Shown piece by piece: positions 11,211 to 21,418 of a stretch of DNA of 64,000 bases. A program made the position numbers and the translations under genes. The notes beneath the pieces were generated by a model. The model saw nothing but the letters and a program-made list of their open reading frames with translations, searched no databases and was not told the origin of the DNA. Source of the stretch: Rhea pennata (lineage: Eukaryota > Chordata > Aves > Rheiformes > Rheidae); the NCBI RefSeq assembly GCF_028389875.1, contig NC_084682.1, positions 1,932,001 through 1,996,000 of the forward strand. The letters are read 5' to 3'. The first letter of the stretch is position 1. Every line of letters begins with the position of its first letter.

Positions 11211-12417
11211 AGTTTTCTAACCATTTCTATTTCAGTGCTAATGTTAGGTTTATTAAGTACTCCACTATCGATATTATGTGCAATTAAAGAGGACAGATTC
11301 CCCTCCCTCCCCGTGGTGCTTCCCAAACTGTTTACACGATGAAGTCAGTATTACGTTCGGCTATAAACCAGCGGCTGCGAAGAGCCGAGGGTGAAACAGA
11401 GGGGCCGCACGTCCCGAGGGAGAACCGTCACCCTCGGTGCCCTGCTGAAAGGGCTCTGCGCAGAGGGATTCCTCGCGCACGGGTCTCGGAGAGCCCCGCT
11501 AGGTCGCAACAGCGGCGCTCGGGCGTTAGCGATGCCCTCCTCCCTCCCAGCAGGAACACCCAGGGGTGCCAAACAGCCAAGACAGACAGAGCGCCTGCTT
11601 CCACTAGGGAAGCACAACTGTCAGAGGAACTTGCAAATTTTTATCCTTTCTATGGAAAGGAGAGGGATTAGAGTTTAGGAGCCCTCCTCCCTTTCAACCA
11701 AAGGGTTTTCAGGACGTTTCATCTTACAAATTCTCCCCCCCACCATCACACTTTTATTTTCTTTGGGGCCAATGAACTCAAAAAAAACACTGTTTTGGGA
11801 AGTATAGGAACACATGTATAAAGAGATAGTTGCTGCCCTGGTTTTAAAATGTTAATATTAATAGCACATACTCAGAACATTTGCTAACAGCAGCTAGCAA
11901 GCTCCTGACTCCCTTCTACTGTAACCTGTTTCTACTGATTTATGTAAGACATTAATACACATTTGAAATATGTTTTACTCAACAGCATTAGCTGCTTAAG
12001 CCAATGACTTGCAACATTCCTGCCTGGAAGCTAACATTCCCCTTGAGAAGTATAAACAGGTGTTGGCTCAAGTTAATTTTCATCCACAAAACCCAAATAG
12101 GGGAAGACATCAGCTACAGCTTCCAGAGGCAGTGTCTTTCAGGAATGTGGCTATTCCTAAAAACCCAGCTGACTCATACCAATCTTGGTAAAGTGAATGA
12201 ACTCACAGATGTGGCATAATTAAAAGGCAAGAATATTGACAGTAAGTCATAGACTCCTCCACCTATTCCTAATGCAATCAAACTCATGAACAAATCTGTC
12301 ATACATCTTTGACAGAGATACTCAACTAATATCTAGTATTTATTAACTCCAGAGAAAAAAAAGCTACCCAGTTTACAGACAGTTAACAGTGCTGCCCTCT
12401 GTAGATGAAAATTTAAA

Positions 12418-12441
12418 AAAGGCACTTACAGAAGTGCCTTT
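12418..12441. repeat. 10-bp perfect hairpin
   Basis: AAAGGCACTT (12,418-12,427) and AAGTGCCTTT (12,432-12,441) are perfect reverse complements around the 4-base loop ACAG. It stands alone in AT-rich intergenic DNA. It could be a chance palindrome or the remnant of a small inverted-repeat element. Confidence 0.5.
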
Positions 12442-12597
12442 ATTAACTCCAGTTAAGTGGGGTTTTTTTTGTTTTTGTTTTTCCCTAGTCCAGCAGTTGC
12501 ATGTTTGGCTATTAACAGCACAAGAATCACAGAAAACATTTCACAGGAAAAGGTCTAGAGGCACTGAAACAAATCAGAACTCTGCACTATAAACAAT

Positions 12598-12800
12598 TTT
12601 ATTACAGAATCTCAAAGTGCTTTACAAACATTAATGCCGTAACGCCATAATGAAGTACATATTTTCCCCATTACACACAGGAAAATTAAAAGTCAAGGGG
12701 GCTTGGTCACATCGTGTCAATTGTTTGTGGCAGATGCACAGGAATAGCAAAACAGATTAGCGGGTCCTTTATCTTAGCGACTGGCCCTCTCTCCCCAGCG
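12598..12800 (+). mobile_element. MIR-like ancient SINE relic
   Basis: The stretch 'TCTCAAAGTGCTTTACAAAC', then 'CCCCATTACACACAGGAAAA', 'CTTGGTCACA', and 'GTGGCAGATGCACAGGAATAG' (only drifted matches) follows the order of landmarks in MIR/CORE-type SINEs with an L2-type tail. Such elements are old and shared among amniotes. The divergence fits an ancient fossil copy. This is recognised by landmark order only. Confidence 0.5.
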
Positions 12801-13265
12801 TGACAAGTCAGAATGAGAGAGAACTTCTGAATTACTCCATTTCCTACCATTTTCCACAAGAAACCAAAACAGTCTTTCCATTTGACTGAGAGGATTAGCA
12901 GCTTTCTACCTTTCAGAGTTGTGATGTCCACAGTTAAGAACTCAAAAGCCAAGAGCTTTGCATGAATGTGAAATGCTCCACAAATATCAATGCAGTGCAA
13001 CATTGGTGTTTCCACCTGTTCCTCAGCTAGGAGTTCAGGATACCTCTGCTCTCCCCACGGGAGCACTGGCCTTGCAGCAGCATGACGCGTACCACTACTG
13101 CAAACCACTTTGAGATTATCTTTGCAGCAAACAGCTATCAAGTATTTAACACTTACTTCATTCAGCTGCACACAACAGAACTGAAAATTTAAAGATATCG
13201 GCCCTTCTCCACACAAATCTCTTACCTGTGAGCTCTGCGGAATGCTGGGAGGACCAAGCTTGACA

Positions 13266-13268
<3 letters not shown>

Positions 13269-13296
<28 letters not shown>
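13269..13296. repeat. (AC)14 microsatellite
   Basis: An uninterrupted AC dinucleotide run of 28 bases. Confidence 0.9.
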
Positions 13297-13299
<3 letters not shown>

Positions 13300-14035
13300 C
13301 CATATTCCTTTGGGAATCAGCTGAACCAACCCTTTAAATTAGTGTTTCACTCCAATTAATCAACTCCTTGATTGAACCACTGGCTTGGCATCGATTTGTC
13401 AGAATCCAAACTCCAGTATTTCCCATACAAGACTACATAATCCCCCCCTCTACAGGTGTAAGGCACTCCTTCACTCCTCCTCCAAAAAGTTCACACCTTT
13501 TCCAATTTGTATGCAGCCAGAGAGCAATCTGCTCCAGTCCAAAGTTTAGTTAAATCAAATTCTTCAGGTCTCCACTTGCAAAACAAGTTTTGCTTCCCTG
13601 AGCATACTAGTTCACTTGGTTAACTGCTCCAATTTAACATTTTCTAAAACACAGGTAACCAGAACTGAACAGATGCCCCAGAGGTTTGTTAGCTTCGAGC
13701 CAGCCAGACCTCCCATTGCTCTAATAGCAGGTACCCACACGTCTTTAAATTTGCTTAAGTATGCACTGCATACACCACTCCCTTCAGCTTTCTATGCTTT
13801 AACTATTTACCAGCTTCTATGTCACAAGCCGCTCCACCTCTGCACACCACCAACCCACCTCCTCGTCTCTAGTATTCTGTCGTTGTTTGCCATCTGGCAG
13901 TTTCTTGTGACCCATCTAGCAGCTAAACTAAGTCAATTCTGTGAATAACAGCATTTATCTTCCCTCCCCCTGAATCAGTGCTTCTACTTCCTACTCAAGA
14001 TTTCATAATCTTTGGGAAAAAGTATATCTCATATG

Positions 14036-14058
14036 TATATATATATATACACACACAC
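14036..14058. repeat. (AT)n(AC)n microsatellite
   Basis: A short AT dinucleotide run merges into an AC run; a compound microsatellite. Confidence 0.8.
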
Positions 14059-15159
14059 CCCTTTGGCAATATAGTATTTCTGCAAGGAGATACCAACCAT
14101 TTTGTAACAAATTACTCCATTTGTCATCATATACAATACACTTTACAAGTGTTATGCATGCCAGCATGCTGTGTTTAAAATCTAAATATGCTAATCTTAC
14201 CCCAGGCACAAACCTTGGATTCCAACCTGGAAATTAAGCAATCTTCTTGCTCTGCTCCATTATGGATGCTACCTTTCCCTGACAGAGAAGCAGCCTACAA
14301 AACTATATTTGAAAACAAAGTATACATATTTACACAAATATCCTATTTAATCATTAACACAATAACCCTCTAGTTTGAGCTCACTAGGAAGTCCTGTGAA
14401 TTGGCAAATTACGTATTACGCAGAACAAATTACCTTTCTGCTCCGCGCTGATTTATTAATTCATCATAAATTTAACTCATATCCAAACATAAGCAACATT
14501 ATTTTATCAAATAACTGAAAAGATTTGTGTACTTAAGGTACAGTGTTTATACAGCTCATGCCCTTGATAGCCTAGCCTCAAGCTGAACAAACCCAAGTGA
14601 CATTATTACCAGCCACCTACTCTATACAGTAATGGTTTAATAACTACATTTCAGTGACCTACCGCTTATAATCCAATTCCTTGATAACCTATATTTTTAG
14701 CCTCCTGCACATTGTGTATCAAGCCCGCTAACATTTGAGTATAAGCACTATGAAAGTTTACACACGGTTTACTCCTGCAGACATTTTTAACATAAGGGAA
14801 GCAATAAGCCTGATAAACCTTGCTTTTAAGATCTCTTTAAAAGAGCTTTGTTGCCAGTAACATTAAAGCATCCTCTCTTAAAAGACATTAGAATGTCTTC
14901 TTCCCTTCCACCTAATCTTGTGATAAATCCTTTCCATCTCCTGGAGTAAGGTTCTCTTTTTCTTTCTTTCTTGTTTTTTTTTTTTTTTTTTTTTAAGACT
15001 GCACTGAACTGATGCTCAAACATCAACCTTTCCTGTGAAATGCTATGTCTTCATTAAAAACAGAAGTCTTTCATCTGAAAACTTTCGAAATTTAACAATG
15101 CTACAATTCCTTGCGGCAAGCAGTCAAAGCTTAAGATTCTTAATCAACAAATGATGACA

Positions 15160-17128
15160 ACCATGCAAGTTTTTTTTAAAAATTTTATTTGTCAAAGAAA
15201 AAAGGCAATAGCCAATTGAAAACCTACTTAATCTTTAACTCCAATTTTGATTTTAAATTTAGAGAAATGACTTATTGATTTACTTTTTTTCTTTTTTAAA
15301 CAAACCCCCCCTTTCCCCTTTAATGTTTACCATCTACTCGTGCTGAATCCTTCCAAGGAGATTGCTCCAGCGTACCTCTCCAGGTCCTCGCTTTGCTCCT
15401 TTTACCAAAAAAATGAAAAATTCCTTCGTGCATCTTAAGGGCTCCAATCGTCAAAAATAGGAAAAAAAATCTTTGGAATAGCCAATTGAGTTGAATAAAA
15501 AAAATATCCACACGAATGCGGTTTGGTTGGGGCAGGAATCCACTCCTATGTTCCTGGTAATTTGATCCCGCTCCATGAATCCTTGTAATTCAGCCTCCCT
15601 ATCCTATCCACATTATGATTTGAATCCAATGATCCAGCTCCAAGGATTGGGATCCAGTGAGCCCTCTCCAATCCAAACCTTTATAACCAGCAAAACCAAA
15701 AAAGAGGAGGCAAAAAGTTAGATACTGTAATGAAAAAATAGGATTCTGGGGAATGATCAGTTATGTTTGCCATCAATTAATAAAGATGTACATTAATAAC
15801 TATCAATTCCCCAAAACAAACTTTTGAACGGTGATGCTCAGATAATTTTTAGAAATGTTAATTATTATTTGGAGGAAACATTGTAATATTTACATATGTC
15901 AACTGAAAACGCCAACATATTCATTGCTCGTATGGTGGTGTACTACAGGTTTTGTGGTTGCAAAAAATCTTTATGAAATTGTAAAAGTTTACTGCTAAAG
16001 CTATCCACCTATTGTATGTCTAAACTATAGCTAGTACTCCCATCTGGAAGGTAACAAAATTAACTAACTGAAGTTTTCAAACATATTGGTGAGTCAATTC
16101 TGAATTAGTCTGAGGGGAAGGGCTGACTTAAGAAATTATTCCCAACTATGTTTTCTATTTTTGCTTTCATTCTGATACTTAAAAAAATGAAATAGCAACG
16201 CTGTATCAGTCACACAGAGGACATGCAGATTTTAGCAGTATTGATATTATACTCTATCTGATTTGAAGATATCCTTTATCTACAAGTGTAGAAATACTAC
16301 ATAACGTTAACACTTGTAACCAAATGCTGCATGACAAAGTAAACCAGTACTCCCACCCCGTCCCAGGTTATTCCTTTAAAAAACTAGAATGGAATAGAGA
16401 ATTACAAAAAGCAAGTATTTAGCCACAATTGCTTTTAAAAAAAAGGAAAAAAAAAGAAAAAAGTTTTAAAGAAAAGAGCAATTGTAGTCTGCAATAACTA
16501 AAACATGCTTGAAGTGACAAGTAGGTGCATGTACTCAATTAACCTGTCTCTCAGTATAAGGTCAATACTGCCAATTTCATCTGTGACAATAGCACTTGGA
16601 GTCATACCATTGCCTCCATTATTGATCTGATCCTCCTCAATCCTCCTTTTGACAATCCTAAAATGATTGACATGTGCTCCACAATCCTTTAATCCAAAGC
16701 ATTCTTAATCCATCTCTTCAGATATGTCTACAGAAAGACACACGAAAAGGCAAGATAAAATATAAGATCCCCCAGAAGAGACAAGTTAGCCACAAACATC
16801 CCAACATCCCCAGCTTGTATAAACCATAGCCGAACACTGAGACATTTACACAGCAATACCACAGTTTGAAGAATGTTGGTATTTAACTATAACTAAATTG
16901 AAACAATCCTGACTGACATCAATTAAAATACAATTTACCAAAGACATGAGGGGAATGTCGATGTTAAGGAGCAAATACTCACTAGGGATTTTACACAAGA
17001 ATGCAATTCAACACTTCAGCCAATTTGAATAAAACAGTTTGAATTAAAAAAAAATGAAAGACTGTACTGAGTAAAGGAAAACTGTGTACAACATGGGGTT
17101 CTACAAAAAGATCATTGCTAGTGATCAT
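15160..17128 (-). other. SRSF1: SRSF1 3' UTR
   Basis: This sequence lies downstream of the SRSF1 stop codon on the minus strand. The segment just after the stop (minus-strand ATGATCACTAGCAATGATC) and the following stretch look like the strongly conserved vertebrate SRSF1 3' UTR. In mammals that UTR hosts alternative introns that produce NMD-sensitive transcripts for autoregulation. The only AATAAA I find on the minus strand in this stretch is at 15,184-15,189, giving a UTR of about 1.95 kb. Extent and any internal splicing are inference. Confidence 0.6.
15184..15189 (-). terminator. SRSF1: candidate SRSF1 poly(A) signal AATAAA
   Basis: A minus-strand AATAAA lies about 1.94 kb past the SRSF1 stop codon, in AT-rich sequence. 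It is the first canonical hexamer I find on that strand after the stop. Cleavage would be expected 10-30 bases further, near 15,155-15,175. Confidence 0.5.
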
Positions 17129-17323
17129 TTATGTACGAGAACGGGATCTGCTGTGACGGGGAGAGTAGCGTGGAGATCCTCTGCTTCTTCTTGGGGAATA
17201 ACTGCGGCTTCTGCTGTTGCTTCGACTACGGCTCCTGCTACGACTACGGCTGCGTGACCGAGATCTTCCATAGCTTGGACTTCTTGGGCCATCAACTTTA
17301 ACACGGATGTAGGCAGTTTCTCC
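17129..17323 (-). CDS. SRSF1: SRSF1 exon 4 coding part (RS domain)
   Basis: 64 codons plus TAA, from [13 protein letters not shown] through the RS-dipeptide run to SRSRSRT. Acceptor ATAG|GGAG. Reads the same as the human RS domain as far as I recall it. Confidence 0.96.
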   Translation of the reverse strand, partial: GETAYIRVKVDGPRSPSYGRSRSRSRSRSRSRSRSNSRSRSYSPRRSRGSPRYSPRHSRSRSRT

Positions 17324-18795
17324 CTATTGAATAGACAGAACTTTCGATTGAAGGGTCTAGGCTTTATGGCCATCTTTTTAGGCATGCTGACAGATTGAAG
17401 ATATTGTTTATCAAAGCACAGAAATAAACACCAAGTCTTTAAAGTCTATTTTACAGTAAACTGACTACGGGCTTAGCTTAGGTGCTTTGTGTGTTAATAC
17501 AATGGCAACCACATGTCCTTACCTTCAAATCCTATCGTTAAGCCCTTTGTATCCAATTCTGGCCCAAAAATAAGCATGAAACCTACCTCATGAGATCTAA
17601 ATTTAGTGTTATCCAGTTTTCGCACAGCGTAGGTCATATCTTCCTTCCGTACAAACTCCACGACACCAGTGCCATCTCGGAAAACATCAGCATAACATAC
17701 ATCACCTGCTTCACGCATGTGATCCTTTAAATCCTGCCAACTTCCACTTGGAGGCAGCCCTGAATAAAAAGCAATATGTTACTTTAAAAATGAATTATAT
17801 TATCACCTTCTTTAAATACAATAGTAGGTGACAGCAAGCAAGAAAATGACTGTTTACTAAGGAGAAATGCGGCCTAGAGAAACTGTTAGCACTGTACAGA
17901 GGGTATTTCCTCTAGGCTACACAGGACGATGCTTTAAGAAACTAAACACAGAGTGGCATCACCCCACACGGAAACCAGGTATTGGCAAGCCACCCCGAGG
18001 GAAGCACTTCAGCTGGAAAAAGAGAAATAACTCACCTGAGACGATTACTCTGTACTCCGAGCGCCGAGACGGGGGGCCATACCTGCCCCGGGGGGCGCCA
18101 CCCCCTCCGCCGCCGCCGCCGCCTCTGCCGGTGCCCCGGCCGCTCCGAGGGAACTCCACGCGGAGGCGATACCCATCGTAATCGTAGCCGTCCCGCCCGT
18201 AGACGGCGTCCTCCGCGTCCCTGCGGGCCGGGACGGGCGGTGAGCGCCGGCCGCAGCGCGCCCGCCCCGCCGCGCCCTGCCCACGCGCCGCCCTCCCCCC
18301 ACCCCGCCTTTGTTCCCGCTTCCCGCCGGCCCCACCCCGCGCCGCCGCGCGGAGCCGCCGCTGCCCCCCCCTTCCCCCCACGCGCGGGCGGAGTGCGTGG
18401 CGGCCCGTTAGCACCCCGGCGGGCGCCCCCGCCGCGGTCAGCGGCCGAGACGGGGAAAGGGCGCCGCGCGTCGCCGTTATCCCCCCTCCCCCCCAGGGCA
18501 GGGAGGGGCCCCGGGTGCGGCCGTGGAGGAGACCCGGGCTGGGGCGCAGAGGGACCCCCCCCCAGCCCCCGCCCCCCACAGGCGCGCCCGCGGGGCCTCA
18601 CCTGGGGTCCTCGAACTCCACGAAGGCGAAGGGCGGCCCGCCGCGGCGGTTCTTGAGGTCGATGTCGCGGATGGCGCCGTACTTGTAGAACACGTCCTCG
18701 ATGTCCTTGGTGCGGATGTCGGGGGGCAGGTTCCCCACGTAGATGCGGCAGTCGTTGTTGCCGGCTGGGCCGCGGATCACGCCCCCTCCGGACAT
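17129..18795 (-). CDS. SRSF1: SRSF1, serine/arginine-rich splicing factor 1 (complete, 4 coding exons)
   Basis: Joining exons 18,795-18,602, 18,220-18,036, 17,759-17,587 and 17,323-17,129 gives 248 codons, the same length as human SRSF1. All introns are GT-AG and the phases agree. Domains: RRM1 (about 16-91) with RNP2 IYVGNL (18-23) and RNP1 [11 protein letters not shown] (51-61); a glycine-run hinge (98-106); pseudo-RRM2 with the signature SWQDLKD (133-139); and an RS domain from about 198 to the end, with a long RS-dipeptide run and the ending RSRSRT. SRSF1 is a nuclear shuttling splicing regulator that binds exonic enhancers through its RRMs. It recruits spliceosome components through the SRPK/CLK-phosphorylated RS domain. 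Two residues differ from the human protein as I recall it: SEYRVIVSG in place of SENRVVVSG, and DVFRDG in place of DVYRDG. Introns are only 381, 276 and 263 bases. Confidence 0.97.
17587..17759 (-). CDS. SRSF1: SRSF1 exon 3
   Basis: 173 bases encoding the pseudo-RRM2 core from [20 protein letters not shown] to NTKFRSHE. Acceptor TTCAG|GGCTG, donor GAG|GTAGGT. If intron 3 were retained, translation would run about 30 codons into it and lose the RS domain; short isoforms of this kind are known for human SRSF1. Confidence 0.96.
18036..18220 (-). CDS. SRSF1: SRSF1 exon 2
   Basis: 185 bases. It completes the Arg codon, then [20 protein letters not shown] (end of RRM1) and the glycine hinge with nine consecutive Gly codons, and ends SEYRVIVS plus the first base of a Gly codon. 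Acceptor CAG|GGAC, donor CAG|GTGAGT. Confidence 0.96.
18602..18795 (-). CDS. SRSF1: SRSF1 exon 1 coding part
   Basis: 64 codons plus 2 bases; starts [10 protein letters not shown], ends ...FEDP with the split Arg codon AG|G. Contains most of RRM1. Donor CAG|GTGAGG. The ATG chosen gives the invariant SRSF1 N-terminus; further upstream the frame runs into promoter-like sequence. Confidence 0.96.
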
Positions 18796-19049
18796 GGCAA
18801 GGTCAGCAATGGCTGCGGCGGTGGAGAGCCGGAGCTCAGCGAGCGGACGGGTCGGCGAGCGCGGGGGCCGAGCCGGGCACACGGGAGCGCACGCACGCCG
18901 CCTCCCCCAACAACCGCTTCAAAATGGCGACCACGGCTCCCCTCGCGGTCCTACTGCGCGCAGCGATTTCACCCCAGGACGCAGCACCGCCTTTGCTATC
19001 AAAGGCCGTACGTGCCCGTGCCTCTCGCCGCACTCCCACTCAACCCTAC

Positions 19050-19061
19050 TGCGCATGCGCA
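19050..19061. promoter_or_regulatory. NRF1 palindrome TGCGCATGCGCA
   Basis: This is an exact match to the palindromic NRF1 consensus, 255 bases upstream of the SRSF1 start codon. NRF1 sites are typical of housekeeping CpG-island promoters. The motif is seen; occupancy is inference. Confidence 0.6.
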
Positions 19062-19317
19062 GCGCCAGGGAGAAAAAGTAGTTCCTCCACGGTTTACTTT
19101 CGGCAGGTTCACCTAAGAGGCCGGAGCGGCCCCAGCAGCACAGCCCCGCTCTCAGGGGCTGCGGAGAACTAGATGCTTCCTCAGGGAGCCGCGGCTCCCC
19201 GCGTTTGGGGGAAGAACCCCTCCAACGGCCGCGACTATCAGGGCGGCACGGCTGCTGGCGTCACATCCGGTGCGGAGTCCACGCGAAGAAGGCCCGGCTG
19301 GGGGCAGGGGAGAGGCG

Positions 19318-19387
19318 TGTCCCACAGTGCACCGCGCGGCGGGGGAGCTTGGCGCCAAGGCGCGCGCTGTGTCCCAGGATGCACCGC
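19318..19387 (+). promoter_or_regulatory. two ZNF143-like sites, near-duplicate
   Basis: TGTCCCACAGTGCACCGCG (19,318-19,336) and TGTCCCAGGATGCACCGCG (19,369-19,387) differ at three bases and lie 51 bases apart. The CCCA..ATGCA pattern resembles the ZNF143/SBS motif common in CpG-island promoters. They lie about 520-590 bases upstream of the SRSF1 start codon. Confidence 0.45.
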
Positions 19388-19460
19388 GGCGAGGGCGCCG
19401 TGTGCAAGGGCGGCGGGGACGCGCGTGGGGCTTGGCGGGGCGGGTGGCGGCACCGGCACC

Positions 19461-19507
19461 GCCCGGCCCGGCCCGGCCCGGCCCGGCCCGGCCCGGCCCG
19501 GCCCGGC
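19461..19507. repeat. (GCCCG)n pentamer repeat
   Basis: Nine-plus perfect GCCCG units in the outer part of the SRSF1 island. The repeat is fully CpG-containing and prone to length variation. Confidence 0.9.
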
Positions 19508-21355
19508 CGTCCTGCGCTCACCGCGGCGGGGCGAGGGGCCGGGGCGGCCGCGGGGCGGGCGGGGAGGGGTGTCGTTCCCCGTTGCCGGGAGCGGGCCGAG
19601 GCGACGCTTGCCCGACGGGCAGGGCGCCCTGCCGCCTTGAGTTAAAATGGCGGCCCCCGGCCCTGTGACTGCTCTCCTCCCCGTCGTGAGCGTTGAGGTC
19701 GGGGCTTGGGGGTGATTCTCCTGCTGACTGTCCCTGTAGCCTTCCCTTTCTAAATACAACGATCTTCCTGCACAGCTTATAGCAGGCTGACCCTTTCTCC
19801 TGTTCAGGAAAGACTTCCCTTTTAAGAATCAAACACCAAAGCCTTGGCATTGCATATTAGGGAATCAAAGAAGGAAGGACAAAACAAATCTTAAAAATGT
19901 ACTTGGCTGCATACTTTGTATAATTTAATAAAAATGAGTCAATCATTTGGGACGGAAGTTCAGGAAATACTGTATACTGTTACATGAGAAATGCATACAA
20001 GAGAGGGCAGAAAAGGAAGTCCCGTAGAAGAAGCAAGAAAAATGTATAGCAGTATTATTTCATGAGATTGTCATGTACATAAAGTCGTTTTTAGCTATGA
20101 ATGTATTTGGTATGTGACAAAATCCTGAGAGATCTGTTAAGGCAGTAGATCTTACTGTTTCACCATACAAACCTGCTTACTGGTCAGGATGCAATGAAAT
20201 CACCCAGGTTGCAATTTAAAAACAAAAATGCCAGTTGTTCCTCCTTGACATTTAAGGCTCAGTTGGAATACGTGTTTTCTGAAGGGTGTGGATAAACCAA
20301 CCTGAACTCTCAAGCCTCCTTTCTAGAAAATGTGCTCAGTTCTCAAAGGCATTGCATCTCTTGCTGAAATCTGTGTCCAAGAATATAAACTGATGAATAT
20401 GTTACTGCTGAAGGAGGTGATCGCTTTCTGGCAAGCACTAGCTCACCCTCAGTAAATGGTGTATGTTAGCACGCATTTGATAGGGTGTAGAGTGTGCACG
20501 CAAACCCTTGCAGCACAGCAGCTGTTCCCTGGTACGTTCGCATCTCACCGTAGCTCACCCTGACTCATTCTTTTGCCCACACTTCACTGCTCAGAGTTCA
20601 CATCAACAAACTGCTTTCAAAAATGAGATTCTTCGTGTGGTCTAAACGCTTTATCAGATGCCTAAAAAGCAACTGAAATAATTGTACTCTTACAAACTCT
20701 AGCTTTGATATCTCTTATTTATCTTTCTGTAGTATCTTCTGTATCAGCAGAAGCAGATCCACAAGGTACAGGGAAGGCTGTATTACTGTAACTACAGTGA
20801 TGGGGTTAAAGTAGGATCTGAGTACACAGAAAAACCCTTTAGCGGCCGGAGTTAATTAGGGGATTTGGAAAAATGTGTCATGCCTCTTTAGTACTGTCTG
20901 TCATGCATGCTTCATTTTTCATGTGCTAATTAAAAATGCATATTCTTCTAGAAAACAGACATCCTAACGACTTAGAAAAATATTTTCAGTATGATGTTGT
21001 AATGTGTTTGACTATTATAAATGCCTTTCATTTCTCTCCCGTGTAGGTTAAAGAACATAAATATGTTCTGCTGTAATGATTTTTAACATTGGTAATAACT
21101 ATGTTTGATTGCTAGTGGTTTAAATAAAAGGACGGCTATTAATCACGGAAAGATGCTATAAGAAAGCTCATCTTCAGAAGTGGTGGTTTACCTACATATA
21201 AACTACCAGTTGTCTAGGGATTTTCTACATCTTAAAGGAATATTACAGTTTCATGACTCTGTACCAGAATATAAACTGGTGAAGCAGAGACTGTAGTACC
21301 TGTGTGGTTCTAGGGTTTAGCTAAAGGTCATATACATGAGTTCACTGGGTACTTT

Positions 21356-21418
21356 TGGTACATACCCAGTGTATGTACCACCCAGTACATACCCAGTAAA
21401 TATACCAGTATATTTACT
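21356..21418. repeat. two adjacent perfect 10-bp hairpins
   Basis: TGGTACATAC/GTATGTACCA with loop CCAGT (21,356-21,380) is followed 14 bases later by AGTAAATATA/TATATTTACT with loop CCAG (21,395-21,418). An ACTTTTGGTA motif occurs at both ends (21,351 and 21,416), suggesting a local duplication of about 65 bases that kept its fold while the arms diverged. Confidence 0.75.

Larger units (their letters stand above)
9701..15150. other. intergenic between the orphan CpG block and the SRSF1 3' end
   Basis: No gene is recognised here. The stretch is AT-rich, with a poly(A) tract at 11,141-11,174, two perfect short hairpins (11,188-11,210 and 12,418-12,441), one MIR-like relic (12,598-12,800), a (CA)n microsatellite (13,269-13,296) and a long T run near 14,974-14,994. 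A small GC-rich island lies around 11,380-11,560 without a recognisable exon. Open frames over the region are short and lack familiar domains. Confidence 0.5.
18040..19690 (-). promoter_or_regulatory. SRSF1: SRSF1 CpG-island promoter
   Basis: A CpG-dense block covers SRSF1 exons 1-2 and about 900 bases upstream. Upstream candidates include AAAATGGCG (YY1-like, 18,921-18,929), a perfect NRF1 palindrome (19,050-19,061), two ZNF143-like sites (19,318-19,387), and a second AAAATGGCGGC near 19,645. No TATA box is seen. The transcription start is probably within the 100-200 bases upstream of 18,795, but it cannot be fixed from sequence. The short plus-strand frame from 19,648 (22 codons) is not convincing as a divergent gene. 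Confidence 0.65.

Noticed and set aside
13655-13690. Short CR1-like match (AACCAGAACTGAAC)
   Set aside because: Resembles a stretch found in CR1 3' regions, but only about 15-20 bases agree and the flanks do not continue the match.
19648-19716. 22-codon frame MAAPGPVTALLPVV on the plus strand upstream of SRSF1
   Set aside because: Starts at a YY1-like AAAATGGCGGC but is short, unrecognised, and has no splice donor or conserved context that I can see.
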